Shown piece by piece: positions 42,139 through 51,454 of a stretch of DNA of 64,000 bases; positions within the stretch are counted from its first letter, which is position 1, and every line of letters begins with the position of its first letter. Under the pieces are notes generated by a model, which was not told the origin of the DNA, did no database searches, and saw only the letters and a program-made list of their open reading frames with translations. A program made the translations under genes and the position numbers. Source of the DNA: CBDAPX01 sp965198725 (lineage in GTDB: Bacteria; Pseudomonadota; Alphaproteobacteria; Rhodobacterales; Rhodobacteraceae); assembly GCA_965198725.1 (NCBI GenBank), contig CBDAPX010000001.1, positions 2,728,001 to 2,792,000 on the forward strand. The letters are read 5' to 3'.

Positions 42139-43029
42139 ATGATCAATTCGATGACGGGTTTTGCGTCTGGGACAGGCTCTTACAAAGATATCAGCTGGGC
42201 GTGGGAACTGCGTAGCGTAAACGGCAAAGGTCTGGATTTGCGTGTGCGTGCGCCTGACTGGATCAGCGGGCTTGAAGCAGCGCTAAAGTCCAACTTGTCA
42301 AAAGCCATGGCCCGCGGGAACGTCACGCTGTCGCTTCGGATCAGCCGGGAAGAACAAGAAGCGTCGATCCGGATCAACAAGCCTGCCTTGATCCGCGCAT
42401 TGGAGCTTTTGGAAGAAACTGAAGCAGAAGCGATGGCGCGAGGTATCAGCCTTGCGCCTTCGCGCGCCAGCGACGTTTTAGCCGTACGCGGTGTGTTGGA
42501 AAGCGGAACGGAGGATGCAGATGTCGCGCCCTTGGCAGAGGCCATTAAAGCCGACCTGCCACAACTGCTCGCCTCTTTTACTGACATGCGCGCCCAAGAA
42601 GGCGCGGCATTGCATGCTATTCTTACCGATCAGTTGGCACAGGTGGAAACGCTGGTTGAACAAGCCGCTGTCAGCGCCGAAGCCCGTCGACCCAAGATGG
42701 TTGAAACCTTGCAAGCGAACTTGGCAAGGGTTCTTGAAACCGCCGATCAGATGGACCCCAACCGCATCGCTCAAGAACTGGCGCTGTTGGCCGTAAAATC
42801 GGATGTCACCGAAGAATTGGACCGGCTGAAGGCCCATGTCGCTTCTGCCACGGCATTGTTGGCGCAGGGCGGCCCGGTTGGGCGAAAGCTCGACTTTCTG
42901 ATGCAGGAATTCAATCGCGAGGCCAACACGCTTTGCTCCAAAGCGCAAGCCGCCGACCTGACCGCCATTGGTCTGGACCTCAAGGCAGTCATTGACCAGA
43001 TGCGCGAACAGGTTCAGAACATCGAGTAA
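42139..43029 (+). CDS. yicC: YicC-family endoribonuclease-like protein
   Basis: A 296-residue YicC/YloC protein. The N-terminal hallmark is MINSMTGFASGTG and WELRSVNGKGLDLRVRAPDW. The C-terminal DUF1732 block has DVTEELDRLKAHV and GRKLDFLMQEFNREANTLCSKA. Recent work on the family shows endoribonuclease activity and a role in sRNA turnover. It is followed 19 bases later by gmk, a conserved pairing in bacteria. The ATG at 42139 follows GGACG; an earlier in-frame start is not supported. Confidence 0.92.
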   Translation: MINSMTGFASGTGSYKDISWAWELRSVNGKGLDLRVRAPDWISGLEAALKSNLSKAMARGNVTLSLRISREEQEASIRINKPALIRALELLEETEAEAMARGISLAPSRASDVLAVRGVLESGTEDADVAPLAEAIKADLPQLLASFTDMRAQEGAALHAILTDQLAQVETLVEQAAVSAEARRPKMVETLQANLARVLETADQMDPNRIAQELALLAVKSDVTEELDRLKAHVASATALLAQGGPVGRKLDFLMQEFNREANTLCSKAQAADLTAIGLDLKAVIDQMREQVQNIE

Positions 43030-43048
43030 TCCAAGGAAAGGAACCCCG

Positions 43049-43690
43049 ATGACAGATCGGCGCGGCCTGTTGATCATTCTGTCCTCACCTTCGGGTGCAG
43101 GCAAATCCACCTTGGCGCGCCGCTTGCGGGCTTGGGACCCTTCCATCCGCTTTTCCGTTTCCGCCACAACACGGTCTCCCAGAGAAGGCGAAGTCGACGG
43201 CGAGGATTACTATTTCCTGACCGAAGAGGCGTTTAAACGCCAAGTGGCAGATGGCGAGATGCTGGAACATGCTTATGTGTTTGGCAATTACTATGGATCG
43301 CCGAAAGGGCCGGTTCAAAAGGCCATCGATGCCGGGCAGGACGTAATGTTTGACGTGGATTGGCAGGGGGAACTGCAAATCCGCAATTCGGATCTCGCCC
43401 CTCATGCCTTGTCGATTTTCCTGTTGCCGCCATCCATTGCCGAACTGCGCAACCGTTTGATTTCGCGCGGCAAAGACAGTAGCGAAACCATTTCTGGCCG
43501 AATGGAGAAAAGCTGGACCGAAATCAGCCACTGGGGCTACTACGATTTTGTCTTGATCAACGATGATCTCGACGAAACCGAAGCCCAGCTGCGCAGCATC
43601 ATCACGGCCACGCGCCTGCGCCGCACGCAGCAACCCGTTCTGATGCGGCATGTGCGCAGCCTGCAATCCGAATTTGAGGATCAATCATGA
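43049..43690 (+). CDS. gmk: Guanylate kinase
   Basis: A 213-residue guanylate kinase that phosphorylates GMP to GDP. P-loop SSPSGAGKSTLARRL (about residues 13-27), the GMP-binding region SATTRSPREGEVDGEDYYFL, EMLEHAYVFGNYYGSPKG, and DVDWQGELQIR are all in place. AGGAAAGGA precedes the ATG at 43049. It overlaps the next gene by four bases. This is a housekeeping gene. Confidence 0.97.
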   Translation: MTDRRGLLIILSSPSGAGKSTLARRLRAWDPSIRFSVSATTRSPREGEVDGEDYYFLTEEAFKRQVADGEMLEHAYVFGNYYGSPKGPVQKAIDAGQDVMFDVDWQGELQIRNSDLAPHALSIFLLPPSIAELRNRLISRGKDSSETISGRMEKSWTEISHWGYYDFVLINDDLDETEAQLRSIITATRLRRTQQPVLMRHVRSLQSEFEDQS

Positions 43691-44214
43691 CACTTTATGC
43701 TTTGGACGGGGACCGCCCTGCACTGGACGATGATTGCTGGGTCGCGCCAGACGCAAACTTGATTGGAAAGGTAACCCTTCTGGCCGGCGCGTCTGTCTGG
43801 TTTTCCAGCACGCTGCGCGGCGACAATGAAATGATCACGGTGGGCGTCGGATCGAACGTTCAGGAAAACTGTGTGTTTCATACGGATATGGGGTTTCCCC
43901 TGACCATTGGCACAAATTGCACGATTGGGCATAAAGTCATGCTGCATGGCTGCAAAATCGGAAACAACTCTTTGATCGGCATGGGTGCAATTGTGCTGAA
44001 CGGGGCCGAAATCGGTGACAATTGCCTGATCGGGGCAGGGGCCCTGATCACCGAAGGCAAAAAGATACCGGATGGCAGCCTCGTCATGGGCTCGCCCGGT
44101 AAAATCGTACGCGAGTTGAACCAAACCGCTTTTGCCGGATTGACGGCCAGCGCCGTCCATTACCAGGAACGGATGCGCCGCTTCAAAGCGGGTTTGAAGG
44201 TCATCGAAGAATGA
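43687..44214 (+). CDS. Gamma-carbonic anhydrase-like hexapeptide protein
   Basis: A 175-residue left-handed beta-helix protein of the gamma-carbonic anhydrase family (YrdA/PaaY group). Repeats such as VTLLAGASVWFSSTLRGDNE lead to the metal-binding histidines in FHTDMGFP and CTIGHKVMLHGCKIG. Zinc coordination by three histidines is possible, but enzymatic activity in this subgroup is variable. It overlaps gmk and the following lyase gene by four bases each, so the three are coupled. Confidence 0.9.
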   Translation: MTLYALDGDRPALDDDCWVAPDANLIGKVTLLAGASVWFSSTLRGDNEMITVGVGSNVQENCVFHTDMGFPLTIGTNCTIGHKVMLHGCKIGNNSLIGMGAIVLNGAEIGDNCLIGAGALITEGKKIPDGSLVMGSPGKIVRELNQTAFAGLTASAVHYQERMRRFKAGLKVIEE

Positions 44215-45398
44215 AAAACGAAAAAAGATCGGTCATGCGCCCGTTTCCGATCGAGGAGGGCGCGTCATACTCGGTGGCCACACCTTTGATGCCCTCGGTT
44301 GTCTACGCCAGTGAGTCACCAGACACGCTCGACGCGCAGTATGAGGGTGGTTTGCACGGCTACACCTATTCCCGCGAGGGCCATGGCAACGCTGATGTCG
44401 TGGCCGCGCGCATGGACGCGTTGGAAGGGGCCAGCGGGGGTGTCGTGACGGGTTCCGGCATGGGCGCGGTCACATGTTGCCTGATGGGGCTCTTGTCCAA
44501 CGGTGATCACGTGATCGGCGGCAATCAGCTTTACGGTCGGTCCCTGTGCATGATGGCAGAAGACCTGCCGCGCATGGGGATCGAAACCACCCTTATCGAC
44601 CCGGGCGATTTGAACAGCCCGCGCGCGGCGATCCGTCCCAATACAAAAATGGTGCTGGTCGAAGTTGTGTCGAACCCCACCTTGCGCCTTGCCGATATTG
44701 CCGGGATTGCGCAGGTCTGTCGGGAACACGGTGTGCTGCTGGCCGTTGATAATACATTCACGACACCACGGGGTTTTCAGCCTTTCGAACATGGTGCGGA
44801 TATCGTCATTCAGTCCCTGACCAAGCTGTTGGCGGGTCATTCGGATGCCTTGCTGGGCTATGTTGTGGCAAAAGACCCTGAACTGAATACGCGCATGAGG
44901 ACTTTTGCCGTCACGCTTGGCCTGTCGCCCAGCCCGTTTGACTGCTGGTTGGCCGAACGCGGCATGATGACGTTTGATCTGCGCTTTGACCGGGCTCAGG
45001 CCACGGCCCGGGTCCTGGCCGATCATCTTGCCGGGCTGCCGGGGGTGAAACGTGTGATTTACCCGACGCGCCCTGACCATCCGGATGCAAAGCTCGCGGC
45101 TCAGCTGTTAAAGGGCGTGGGATGTAACATGGTCAGCTTCGAAATGGACGGCGGGCGCAAAGAGGCAAACATCTTTGCCAAGGCCGCCGCAGGGATCAGC
45201 TTTGCCCCGACGCTTGGCGATGTCGGCACAACGCTGTCCCATCCGGCGTCCTCTTCTCATCGCGCATTGACGTCCGAGGCGCGCGCAGCCATCGGCATCA
45301 CTGAGGGGTTCTTTCGCGTGTCTGTCGGTCTGGAAGAGGCCGATCAGTTGCGCGATATCTTTACGGTCGCTATTGCAGAGGCCACCAATACCGATTGA
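44211..45398 (+). CDS. metC: Cystathionine beta-lyase
   Basis: A 395-residue PLP-dependent enzyme of the Cys/Met metabolism family. Visible are YTYSREGHGNADVVAARMDALEGASGG, LVEVVSNPTLRLADI, the PLP aspartate in LAVDNTFTTP and the PLP lysine in IQSLTKLLAGHSD. The C-terminal LSHPASSSHRAL and GFFRVSVGLEEADQLRDI fit cystathionine beta-lyase or gamma-synthase; the beta-lyase is the more common annotation for this group, but the reaction is not decided by sequence alone. It would cleave cystathionine to homocysteine in methionine synthesis. Confidence 0.85.
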   Translation: MKNEKRSVMRPFPIEEGASYSVATPLMPSVVYASESPDTLDAQYEGGLHGYTYSREGHGNADVVAARMDALEGASGGVVTGSGMGAVTCCLMGLLSNGDHVIGGNQLYGRSLCMMAEDLPRMGIETTLIDPGDLNSPRAAIRPNTKMVLVEVVSNPTLRLADIAGIAQVCREHGVLLAVDNTFTTPRGFQPFEHGADIVIQSLTKLLAGHSDALLGYVVAKDPELNTRMRTFAVTLGLSPSPFDCWLAERGMMTFDLRFDRAQATARVLADHLAGLPGVKRVIYPTRPDHPDAKLAAQLLKGVGCNMVSFEMDGGRKEANIFAKAAAGISFAPTLGDVGTTLSHPASSSHRALTSEARAAIGITEGFFRVSVGLEEADQLRDIFTVAIAEATNTD

Positions 45399-45442
45399 TC
45401 CGGGTCCATTGGCCCCGGTTCCGCATTTGATTGAGCCGCCCG

Positions 45443-46489
45443 ATGAATGACGAACTCTTTTCAGAGTTTTTGGAAGCCACGCCTGTTCCTGCGTTGTTGG
45501 TTGACCAGTCAGAGCGTATCGTCAGCGCCAATACAGATGCCAAATCGTTGCTGGGCGAACAAATTATCGGACGGCACTACGCCACGATCTTACGCCAACC
45601 CGGCGTGCTGAACGCGGTTGAAGCCTGCCTTAAATTCAAAGCATCTCGTCACACGCGGATGATTTCCAATGATGGGGTTCAGGACACGCTCTATGACGTG
45701 ACCTGCCGCTATATCAACGGGATTGGTGTGGTATCTGCAGGGGCCGCCTGCATTTCGTTTCAGGATATTACCCATTTGGAACAAGCGGGTAAGATGCGCC
45801 GCGACTTTGTCGCCAATGTCAGCCACGAGCTGCGCACACCTTTGACGGCCTTGATGGGGTTTATTGAAACGCTGCGGGGCCCGGCGCGCGAAGATGCAGC
45901 GGCGCGGGATCGGTTCCTGACCATCATGGACAATGAGGCGGGGCGTATGAACCGCTTGGTTGGCGACTTGCTATCGCTCAGCCGGGTGGAAAGCGAAGAG
46001 CGGGTGCGCCCACAGAATAAGGTTAACATTACCGAGCAGATCCAAAGCACCGTCAAATCGCTGACCCCATTGAGCACCGAAGCGGGCGTCGAAATCCAGA
46101 TCGATGCACCGCCAGACCCTGTGGTCGTCCCCGGCGACGAGGACCAGTTGCGCCAAGTTTTTACAAACCTGATCGAAAACGCCATCAAGTATGGAGGGAC
46201 AGGCGGTTCCGTACGCATCAACGTCGAAGTTTTGGACCGAGACCCGACAGTGCGGGGACCAGCCGTGCGCATTGAGGTGATCGACAATGGCCCGGGCATT
46301 GATGGGATTCACCTGCCACGTTTGACCGAGCGATTCTATCGTGCGGACAGCCATCGCAGCCGGGAGTTGGGCGGAACGGGGCTGGGACTGGCGATTGTGA
46401 AGCATATCATCAATAGGCACCGGGGCCGGCTGCGCATCGCCAGCGAACTTGGCCAAGGTTCTGTTTTCACCGTTGTTTTACCTCAATAG
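45443..46489 (+). CDS. phoR: Phosphate regulon sensor kinase PhoR (no membrane anchor)
   Basis: A 348-residue histidine kinase heading the pho operon. It starts with a PAS-like domain (EFLEATPVPALLVDQSERIVSAN), followed by the HisKA block FVANVSHELRTPLTALMGFIETLRG with the phospho-accepting histidine, and the HATPase domain with N box NLIENAIKYG, G1 VIDNGPGIDG, F box RLTERFYR and G2 GGTGLGLAIVKHI. No N-terminal transmembrane segment is present, unlike E. coli PhoR. The ATG at 45443 is chosen over a TTG at 45431. It is placed before pstS with the PHO box between them. Confidence 0.92.
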   Translation: MNDELFSEFLEATPVPALLVDQSERIVSANTDAKSLLGEQIIGRHYATILRQPGVLNAVEACLKFKASRHTRMISNDGVQDTLYDVTCRYINGIGVVSAGAACISFQDITHLEQAGKMRRDFVANVSHELRTPLTALMGFIETLRGPAREDAAARDRFLTIMDNEAGRMNRLVGDLLSLSRVESEERVRPQNKVNITEQIQSTVKSLTPLSTEAGVEIQIDAPPDPVVVPGDEDQLRQVFTNLIENAIKYGGTGGSVRINVEVLDRDPTVRGPAVRIEVIDNGPGIDGIHLPRLTERFYRADSHRSRELGGTGLGLAIVKHIINRHRGRLRIASELGQGSVFTVVLPQ

Positions 46490-46574
46490 AAGATCATCCG
46501 GGCGCGGAACACTTCTATTGGTTGTCTTAAGTTGACCTTAAGGAATTTGTCTATTTTTTTAGGTAACGTGTCTA

Positions 46575-46603
46575 GTGTCACGCAGATGTTACAATCGCGT
46601 CAC
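46575..46603 (+). promoter_or_regulatory. PHO box upstream of pstS
   Basis: Three 7-base direct repeats with 4-base spacers, an 11-base period: GTGTCAC (46575-46581), ATGTTAC (46586-46592), GCGTCAC (46597-46603). This matches the PhoB-binding layout (TGTCA-type half-sites one helical turn apart). It lies 83 bases before the pstS start and 86 bases after phoR, so pstS and the downstream operon are probably induced by PhoB at low phosphate. Confidence 0.9.
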
Positions 46604-46685
46604 AAAAGGCACACGCGCCGAAAATACGACAGGCGCCAAGATCATCATGGGGGTGATCAAAATGTTTACCTATCAGGAGACTCAC

Positions 46686-47726
46686 ATGTCCTTTGTGAAA
46701 CTGTCTGCATCGGCGCTGGCAATCGCTGCTGTTTCGGCAACAGCCGCCGCTGCGCGCGACCAAGTGCAGATTGCTGGTTCTTCAACCGTGCTGCCATATG
46801 CATCGATCGTTGCTGAAGCGTTCGGCGACAACACCGACTTCCCAACACCTGTTGTTGAATCCGGTGGTTCGTCGGCTGGTCTGAAACGCTTCTGCGAAGG
46901 CGTTGGCGAAAACACCATCGACGTTGCAAACGCATCGCGCGCGATCCGCGAAAAAGAAATCAAAGCTTGCGCCGAAGCGGGTGTCACCGACATCATCGAA
47001 GTTCGCATCGGTTATGACGGCATCGTTTTCGCATCGCAGCTGAACGGCCCGGCGTACACCGCGTTCACTCAGTCTGATATCTTCAACGCGTTGGCGCCGA
47101 AAGTCATGGTTGACGGTGCACTGGTCGACAACCCGCACACCAAATGGTCGGACTTCAACGCTGACCTGCCGGCAGAAGAAATCCTGGCGTTCATCCCGGG
47201 CACCAAGCACGGCACACGCGAAGTTTTCGAAGAAAAAGTTGTTGCAGCGGGCTGTGAAGCTACAGGCGCATTCGAAGCAATGATGGCCGCCGGCATGAGC
47301 GAAGATGACGCTGAAGACGCATGTCTGGCGGTTCGCACCGACGGTCGTTCGGTCGACATTGACGGTGACTACACCGAAACTCTGGCCCGCATCGACGCCA
47401 ACGCAAACGGCATCGGCGTGTTCGGTCTGGCGTTCTATGAGAACAACACCGACAAGCTGAAAGTTGCGACCATGGCCGGTGTTACACCGTCCACCGAAAC
47501 GATCTCGACCGGTGAATACCCTGTGTCGCGTCCGCTGTTCTTCTACATCAAGAAAGCACATATCGGCGTGATCCCAGGCCTGAAAGAATACGCTTCGTTC
47601 TTTGTTTCGAACGAAATCGCTGGTCCTTCGGGCCCGCTGGCGCAGTACGGCCTGGTTTCGGACCCAGAGCTGTCGGCGACCCAGTCGGCAATTGCTGACG
47701 AGCAAACAATGGGTTCCGGTTCTTAA
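46686..47726 (+). CDS. pstS: Phosphate ABC transporter substrate-binding protein PstS
   Basis: A 346-residue periplasmic phosphate-binding protein. Signal peptide MSFVKLSASALAIAAVSATAAAA, then mature RDQVQIAGSSTVLPYASIVAEAFG with the phosphate-binding SST, and ESGGSSAGLKRFCEG. Codon usage is strikingly regular, as in highly expressed genes. The ATG at 46686 follows AGGAGA; the upstream in-frame GTG at 46575 lies in the PHO box and is not the start. A hairpin after the gene separates it from pstC. Confidence 0.96.
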   Translation: MSFVKLSASALAIAAVSATAAAARDQVQIAGSSTVLPYASIVAEAFGDNTDFPTPVVESGGSSAGLKRFCEGVGENTIDVANASRAIREKEIKACAEAGVTDIIEVRIGYDGIVFASQLNGPAYTAFTQSDIFNALAPKVMVDGALVDNPHTKWSDFNADLPAEEILAFIPGTKHGTREVFEEKVVAAGCEATGAFEAMMAAGMSEDDAEDACLAVRTDGRSVDIDGDYTETLARIDANANGIGVFGLAFYENNTDKLKVATMAGVTPSTETISTGEYPVSRPLFFYIKKAHIGVIPGLKEYASFFVSNEIAGPSGPLAQYGLVSDPELSATQSAIADEQTMGSGS

Positions 47727-47741
47727 TTTGAACTGACCTTT

Positions 47742-47765
47742 GACCGAGGCGGTTTCGCCTCGGTC
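47742..47765 (+). terminator. Intercistronic hairpin between pstS and pstC
   Basis: Perfect 10-base stem GACCGAGGCG (47742-47751) with CGCCTCGGTC (47756-47765), GTTT loop, followed by CCTCTTATTTT. It should act as a partial terminator or 3' stabiliser that allows pstS to be expressed above pstCAB. Confidence 0.75.
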
Positions 47766-47803
47766 CCTCTTATTTTGGTCTTCTCCGACCCTTAGGAGCT
47801 ATC

Positions 47804-49285
47804 ATGTCCGTCTTTTGGCTTGTTTTCACGCTGCTCGCTCTGGCTGTGGTTGGGTTTTTTGCAGGGCGTGCCCGCGCCCTCCAATCGGCAGGGAGCGATC
47901 TGCGCAAGTTGCACTCACTTCCCGTCTATTATGGCACAAACGTCGCCCTAACAGCCTTCGTTCCAGCCTTGCTGCTGATCATCGTGTGGCTGTTGGCGCA
48001 ACCGATTTTCGTCAATTCGACCGTTTCGGACATGCTGCCCGAAGAAGCGATCCCCGAAGGATCGTCGCGCAGCCTGATGATGAGCGAAGTGCGCCGCGTG
48101 TCCGAAGGCCTGTCAAATGCCGTCGCCGCCGGGCTGATGGACAACGAATTTGCCCAAAACGCGCGCGCTGACTTTTCGGACATGACCCAACGGCTCAAAG
48201 ACGCTGGGCAAATCGTGACACAAAACGTCACCGCCCCTGTTTTGCTTGCCGCACAACAACACCGATCAATGGTTGGTACGGGTCAGGTATTGATGACCAT
48301 TGCTGCCCTTGCCGTCGGCCTTGCCGGTTTGGCCTTCTCCTATACCCGGACGAATGTTGATTTCCGCGCGCGCAATTACGTTGAAAACCTGATCCTGACG
48401 TTGCTGATCATGGCGGCCTCTATTGCGATCTTGACCACCGTCGGCATTGTTCTTTCGTTGATCTTCAACACAATCAACTTCTTCAACCTATACCCAGCCG
48501 CCGATTTCTTTTTCGGCCTCAACTGGTCGCCCAGCTTTTCGGGGCGGGGCGGCTCATCAGAGCTGGGTGTTCTGCCACTGCTTTGGGGGACACTCTTTAT
48601 CTCACTGGTGGCATTGTTGGTCGCGGTTCCGATTGGCCTTTTTTCAGCGATTTACCTCTCTGAATACGCGCCGGCCTATGTGCGGTCGGTTGCCAAACCG
48701 CTCTTGGAAATCCTCGCCGGTATCCCGACGATTGTTTACGGTCTTTTCGCCTTGCTGACCGTGGGACCGTTCCTTGTTGGCATCTTCGGCCAGGGTGGCG
48801 CGCTTGGCGTGACCTGGATGGGCGGTGGTACCGCTGTGATGACCGCTGGCCTCGTTATGGGCATCATGTTGATCCCCTTTGTCAGCTCTTTGTCCGATGA
48901 CATTATCAACGCGGTGCCTCAGGCGATGCGCGACGGGTCTTTGGGGTTGGGCGCGACGCATTCCGAAACAATCATACAAGTGGTTCTGCCTGCCGCCTTG
49001 CCGGGGATCGTGGGTGCGGTCCTGTTGGCAGCATCGCGCGCCATTGGTGAAACAATGATCGTTGTGATGGGGGCAGGGGCCGCCGCACGACTGAGCCTGA
49101 ACCCCTTTGAAGCTATGACCACCGTGACCGCAAAGATCGTGTCGCAGCTGACAGGCGACAGTGATTTTGCCAGCCCTGAGGCGTTGGTCGCCTTTGCTTT
49201 GGGCATGTCCCTTTTCATTATCACGCTCGGCTTGAATGTCTTCGCACTCTACATTGTGCGTAAATACCGGGAGCAGTACGAATGA
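47804..49285 (+). CDS. pstC: Phosphate ABC transporter permease PstC
   Basis: A 493-residue permease, about 170 residues longer than E. coli PstC because of an N-terminal region with two extra membrane segments (SVFWLVFTLLALAVVGFFAGRA, VALTAFVPALLLIIVWLLA) and a periplasmic helical part, a known alphaproteobacterial form. The transport domain holds LLWGTLFISLVALLVAVPIGLFSAIYLSEYA, GIPTIVYGLFA and the coupling loop DGSLGLGATHSETIIQVVLPAALPGI. It overlaps pstA by four bases. Confidence 0.95.
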   Translation: MSVFWLVFTLLALAVVGFFAGRARALQSAGSDLRKLHSLPVYYGTNVALTAFVPALLLIIVWLLAQPIFVNSTVSDMLPEEAIPEGSSRSLMMSEVRRVSEGLSNAVAAGLMDNEFAQNARADFSDMTQRLKDAGQIVTQNVTAPVLLAAQQHRSMVGTGQVLMTIAALAVGLAGLAFSYTRTNVDFRARNYVENLILTLLIMAASIAILTTVGIVLSLIFNTINFFNLYPAADFFFGLNWSPSFSGRGGSSELGVLPLLWGTLFISLVALLVAVPIGLFSAIYLSEYAPAYVRSVAKPLLEILAGIPTIVYGLFALLTVGPFLVGIFGQGGALGVTWMGGGTAVMTAGLVMGIMLIPFVSSLSDDIINAVPQAMRDGSLGLGATHSETIIQVVLPAALPGIVGAVLLAASRAIGETMIVVMGAGAAARLSLNPFEAMTTVTAKIVSQLTGDSDFASPEALVAFALGMSLFIITLGLNVFALYIVRKYREQYE

Positions 49286-50619
49286 CCGACGCAACCGTTC
49301 CAAACACAACCCCGCACAAAACGTCGCTTTTGGCGGAGGACGCCCGCACCAAAAGCCGCAACGCCGCAGAAACCCGTTTCAAGGCTTTGGGCTTGGGTGC
49401 CGTCATCATCGGCCTGATGTTCCTTGTCATTTTGATCACTGCGATCATTCGCAACGGCACACCGGCGTTCACCCGCACGGTTGTGGATGTCGAGTTTGTT
49501 CTGACGCAAGAGCAGTTCGACGAAGCAGAAAGCGCGGTTCTGAAAACCGCCGCTTACGCGCGCCTTTTCTCCGAATTTGTCGCAGAAAAGGTCTCAGAAG
49601 GCAGCGGCGACGCGGCATCTTCTGTTGTGATCGCACCCGAAAGCCTGGATCGGATCACCGGCAAAATCGGCAGCGACATCCGTTCGTATTACCGCGCCAA
49701 CCCCGGCGATGTCGGGCAACCGGTGCGGTTCGAACTTGCGGCGGCCTCTCGGGTTGATGCCTATTTGAACGGCGATATCACGCGCGAGAACTTTGTCAGC
49801 AGCCGCTTCCTTGAAACCGAAGACCTTGATGTGATCGACGGCTTGGTAGTAGCCGGGCTGATCAAAGGCGGATGGGATACCACGTTCCTTTTCGGTGCGG
49901 ATGCGGGCGTGGACAATCCGGGCGGTGCAGGCATTGGCGCATCCGTGATTGGCTCACTCTTCATGATGATGGTGGTGTTGTTCCTGTCCTTGCCCATTTC
50001 GGTCGCCGCATCGATCTATCTTGAAGAGTTTGCCCCAAAGAACCGGTTTACGGACCTTATCGAGGTCAACATTTCGAACCTTGCCGCGGTTCCGTCGATT
50101 GTGTTCGGTATTTTGGGTCTGGCCGTTTTCATTCAGTTCATGCACCTGCCGCAATCAGCCCCGCTGGTTGGTGGCCTTGTGCTGACTTTGATGACCCTTC
50201 CGACCATCATCATCGCGACGCGTGCCTCGCTGGAGGCGGTCCCGCCGTCGATCCGCGACGCGGCACTGGGTGTTGGCGCCTCCAAGATGCAAACGGTGTT
50301 TCACCACGTGTTGCCGCTGGCCGCGCCCGGTATTCTCACCGGTACGATCATCGGCCTTGCACAAGCCCTGGGCGAAACAGCACCTTTGTTGCTGATCGGG
50401 ATGGTCGGCTTTGTGGCACGGGGCTACCCTGACAGCTTCCTCGGCGGCTTTACCGAAGCCAACTCGGCCATGCCGGCACAAATCTACACCTGGGCGTCGC
50501 GCGCGGATCCGGGTTTCTACGAAAAGGCATGGGGCGGCATTATTATCCTGCTGATCTTTTTGCTCACCATGAATATCATCGCCGTTATCCTCCGTCGTCG
50601 CATTGAGCGCCGGTGGTAA
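49282..50619 (+). CDS. pstA: Phosphate ABC transporter permease PstA
   Basis: A 445-residue permease with an N-terminal DUF3333-type periplasmic domain (after the first membrane segment AVIIGLMFLVILITAIIR, including EFVLTQEQFDEAESAVLKTAAY), about 150 residues more than E. coli PstA. The transport domain includes GSLFMMMVVLFLSLPISVAASIYLEEFAP, VPSIVFGILGLAVFIQF and the EAA loop SIRDAALGVGASKMQTVFHHVLPLAAPGI. It overlaps pstC by four bases; pstB starts 16 bases after it. Confidence 0.95.
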   Translation: MTDATVPNTTPHKTSLLAEDARTKSRNAAETRFKALGLGAVIIGLMFLVILITAIIRNGTPAFTRTVVDVEFVLTQEQFDEAESAVLKTAAYARLFSEFVAEKVSEGSGDAASSVVIAPESLDRITGKIGSDIRSYYRANPGDVGQPVRFELAAASRVDAYLNGDITRENFVSSRFLETEDLDVIDGLVVAGLIKGGWDTTFLFGADAGVDNPGGAGIGASVIGSLFMMMVVLFLSLPISVAASIYLEEFAPKNRFTDLIEVNISNLAAVPSIVFGILGLAVFIQFMHLPQSAPLVGGLVLTLMTLPTIIIATRASLEAVPPSIRDAALGVGASKMQTVFHHVLPLAAPGILTGTIIGLAQALGETAPLLLIGMVGFVARGYPDSFLGGFTEANSAMPAQIYTWASRADPGFYEKAWGGIIILLIFLLTMNIIAVILRRRIERRW

Positions 50620-50635
50620 GCCAGAGGTTACCTCT

Positions 50636-51436
50636 ATGTACGATACGCCAACATCTCAGGACATCTCCGTGGAAGCTAAAGAATTGAAGTTCAAATGCCG
50701 TGGTGCTCAAGTTTACTATGGCGATACGCACGCAATCAAAGATGTCGATTGCGATATCGAGGACAAAACCGTGACCGCCTTTATCGGTCCGTCGGGATGC
50801 GGTAAGTCGACGTTCCTGCGGTGTCTGAACCGGATGAACGATACGATTGATGTGGCCCGGGTCGAGGGGGATTTCCTGCTCGACGGCGAGAACATCTATG
50901 ACAAGTCGGTCGACCCGGTCCAATTGCGTGCCAAGGTGGGCATGGTGTTCCAAAAGCCGAACCCTTTCCCAAAGTCGATCTATGACAATGTCGCCTATGG
51001 TCCCCGTATCCACGGTCTGGCCAAATCCAAGACAGAGCTTGACGAGATTGTCGAAAAGGCGCTGCGTCGGGGTGCGATCTGGGAAGAGGTCAAGGATCGT
51101 CTGGATGCGCCTGGTACGGGCCTGTCGGGTGGTCAGCAACAGCGTTTGTGCATCGCGCGGGCCGTCGCCACAGAACCCGAAGTTCTTTTGATGGACGAAC
51201 CGTGTTCGGCGCTTGACCCGATTGCGACTAGCCAGGTCGAAGAATTGATCGACGAACTACGGACAAACTACTCGGTCGTCATCGTGACACACTCGATGCA
51301 ACAGGCGGCCCGGATCAGCCAGAAAACCGCGTTCTTCCATCTGGGCAACCTGGTTGAGTTTGGTGAAACCGGACAGATTTTCACCAACCCGGAAGACCCA
51401 CGCACCGAAAGCTATATCACCGGCCGGATCGGCTAA
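50636..51436 (+). CDS. pstB: Phosphate ABC transporter ATPase PstB
   Basis: A 266-residue ATPase. Walker A is IGPSGCGKSTFLRCLNRMND with the NRMND extension typical of PstB, Q-loop GMVFQKPNPFPKSIYDNVAYGPR, signature GLSGGQQQRLCIARAVA, Walker B VLLMDEPCSALDPIAT and H-loop VIVTHSMQQAARIS. The ATG at 50636 follows AGAGG; an in-frame ATG earlier at 50603 overlaps pstA and is not needed. It powers the PstCA channel. Confidence 0.97.
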   Translation: MYDTPTSQDISVEAKELKFKCRGAQVYYGDTHAIKDVDCDIEDKTVTAFIGPSGCGKSTFLRCLNRMNDTIDVARVEGDFLLDGENIYDKSVDPVQLRAKVGMVFQKPNPFPKSIYDNVAYGPRIHGLAKSKTELDEIVEKALRRGAIWEEVKDRLDAPGTGLSGGQQQRLCIARAVATEPEVLLMDEPCSALDPIATSQVEELIDELRTNYSVVIVTHSMQQAARISQKTAFFHLGNLVEFGETGQIFTNPEDPRTESYITGRIG

Positions 51437-51454
51437 GGGACAGGACAAGACGCC

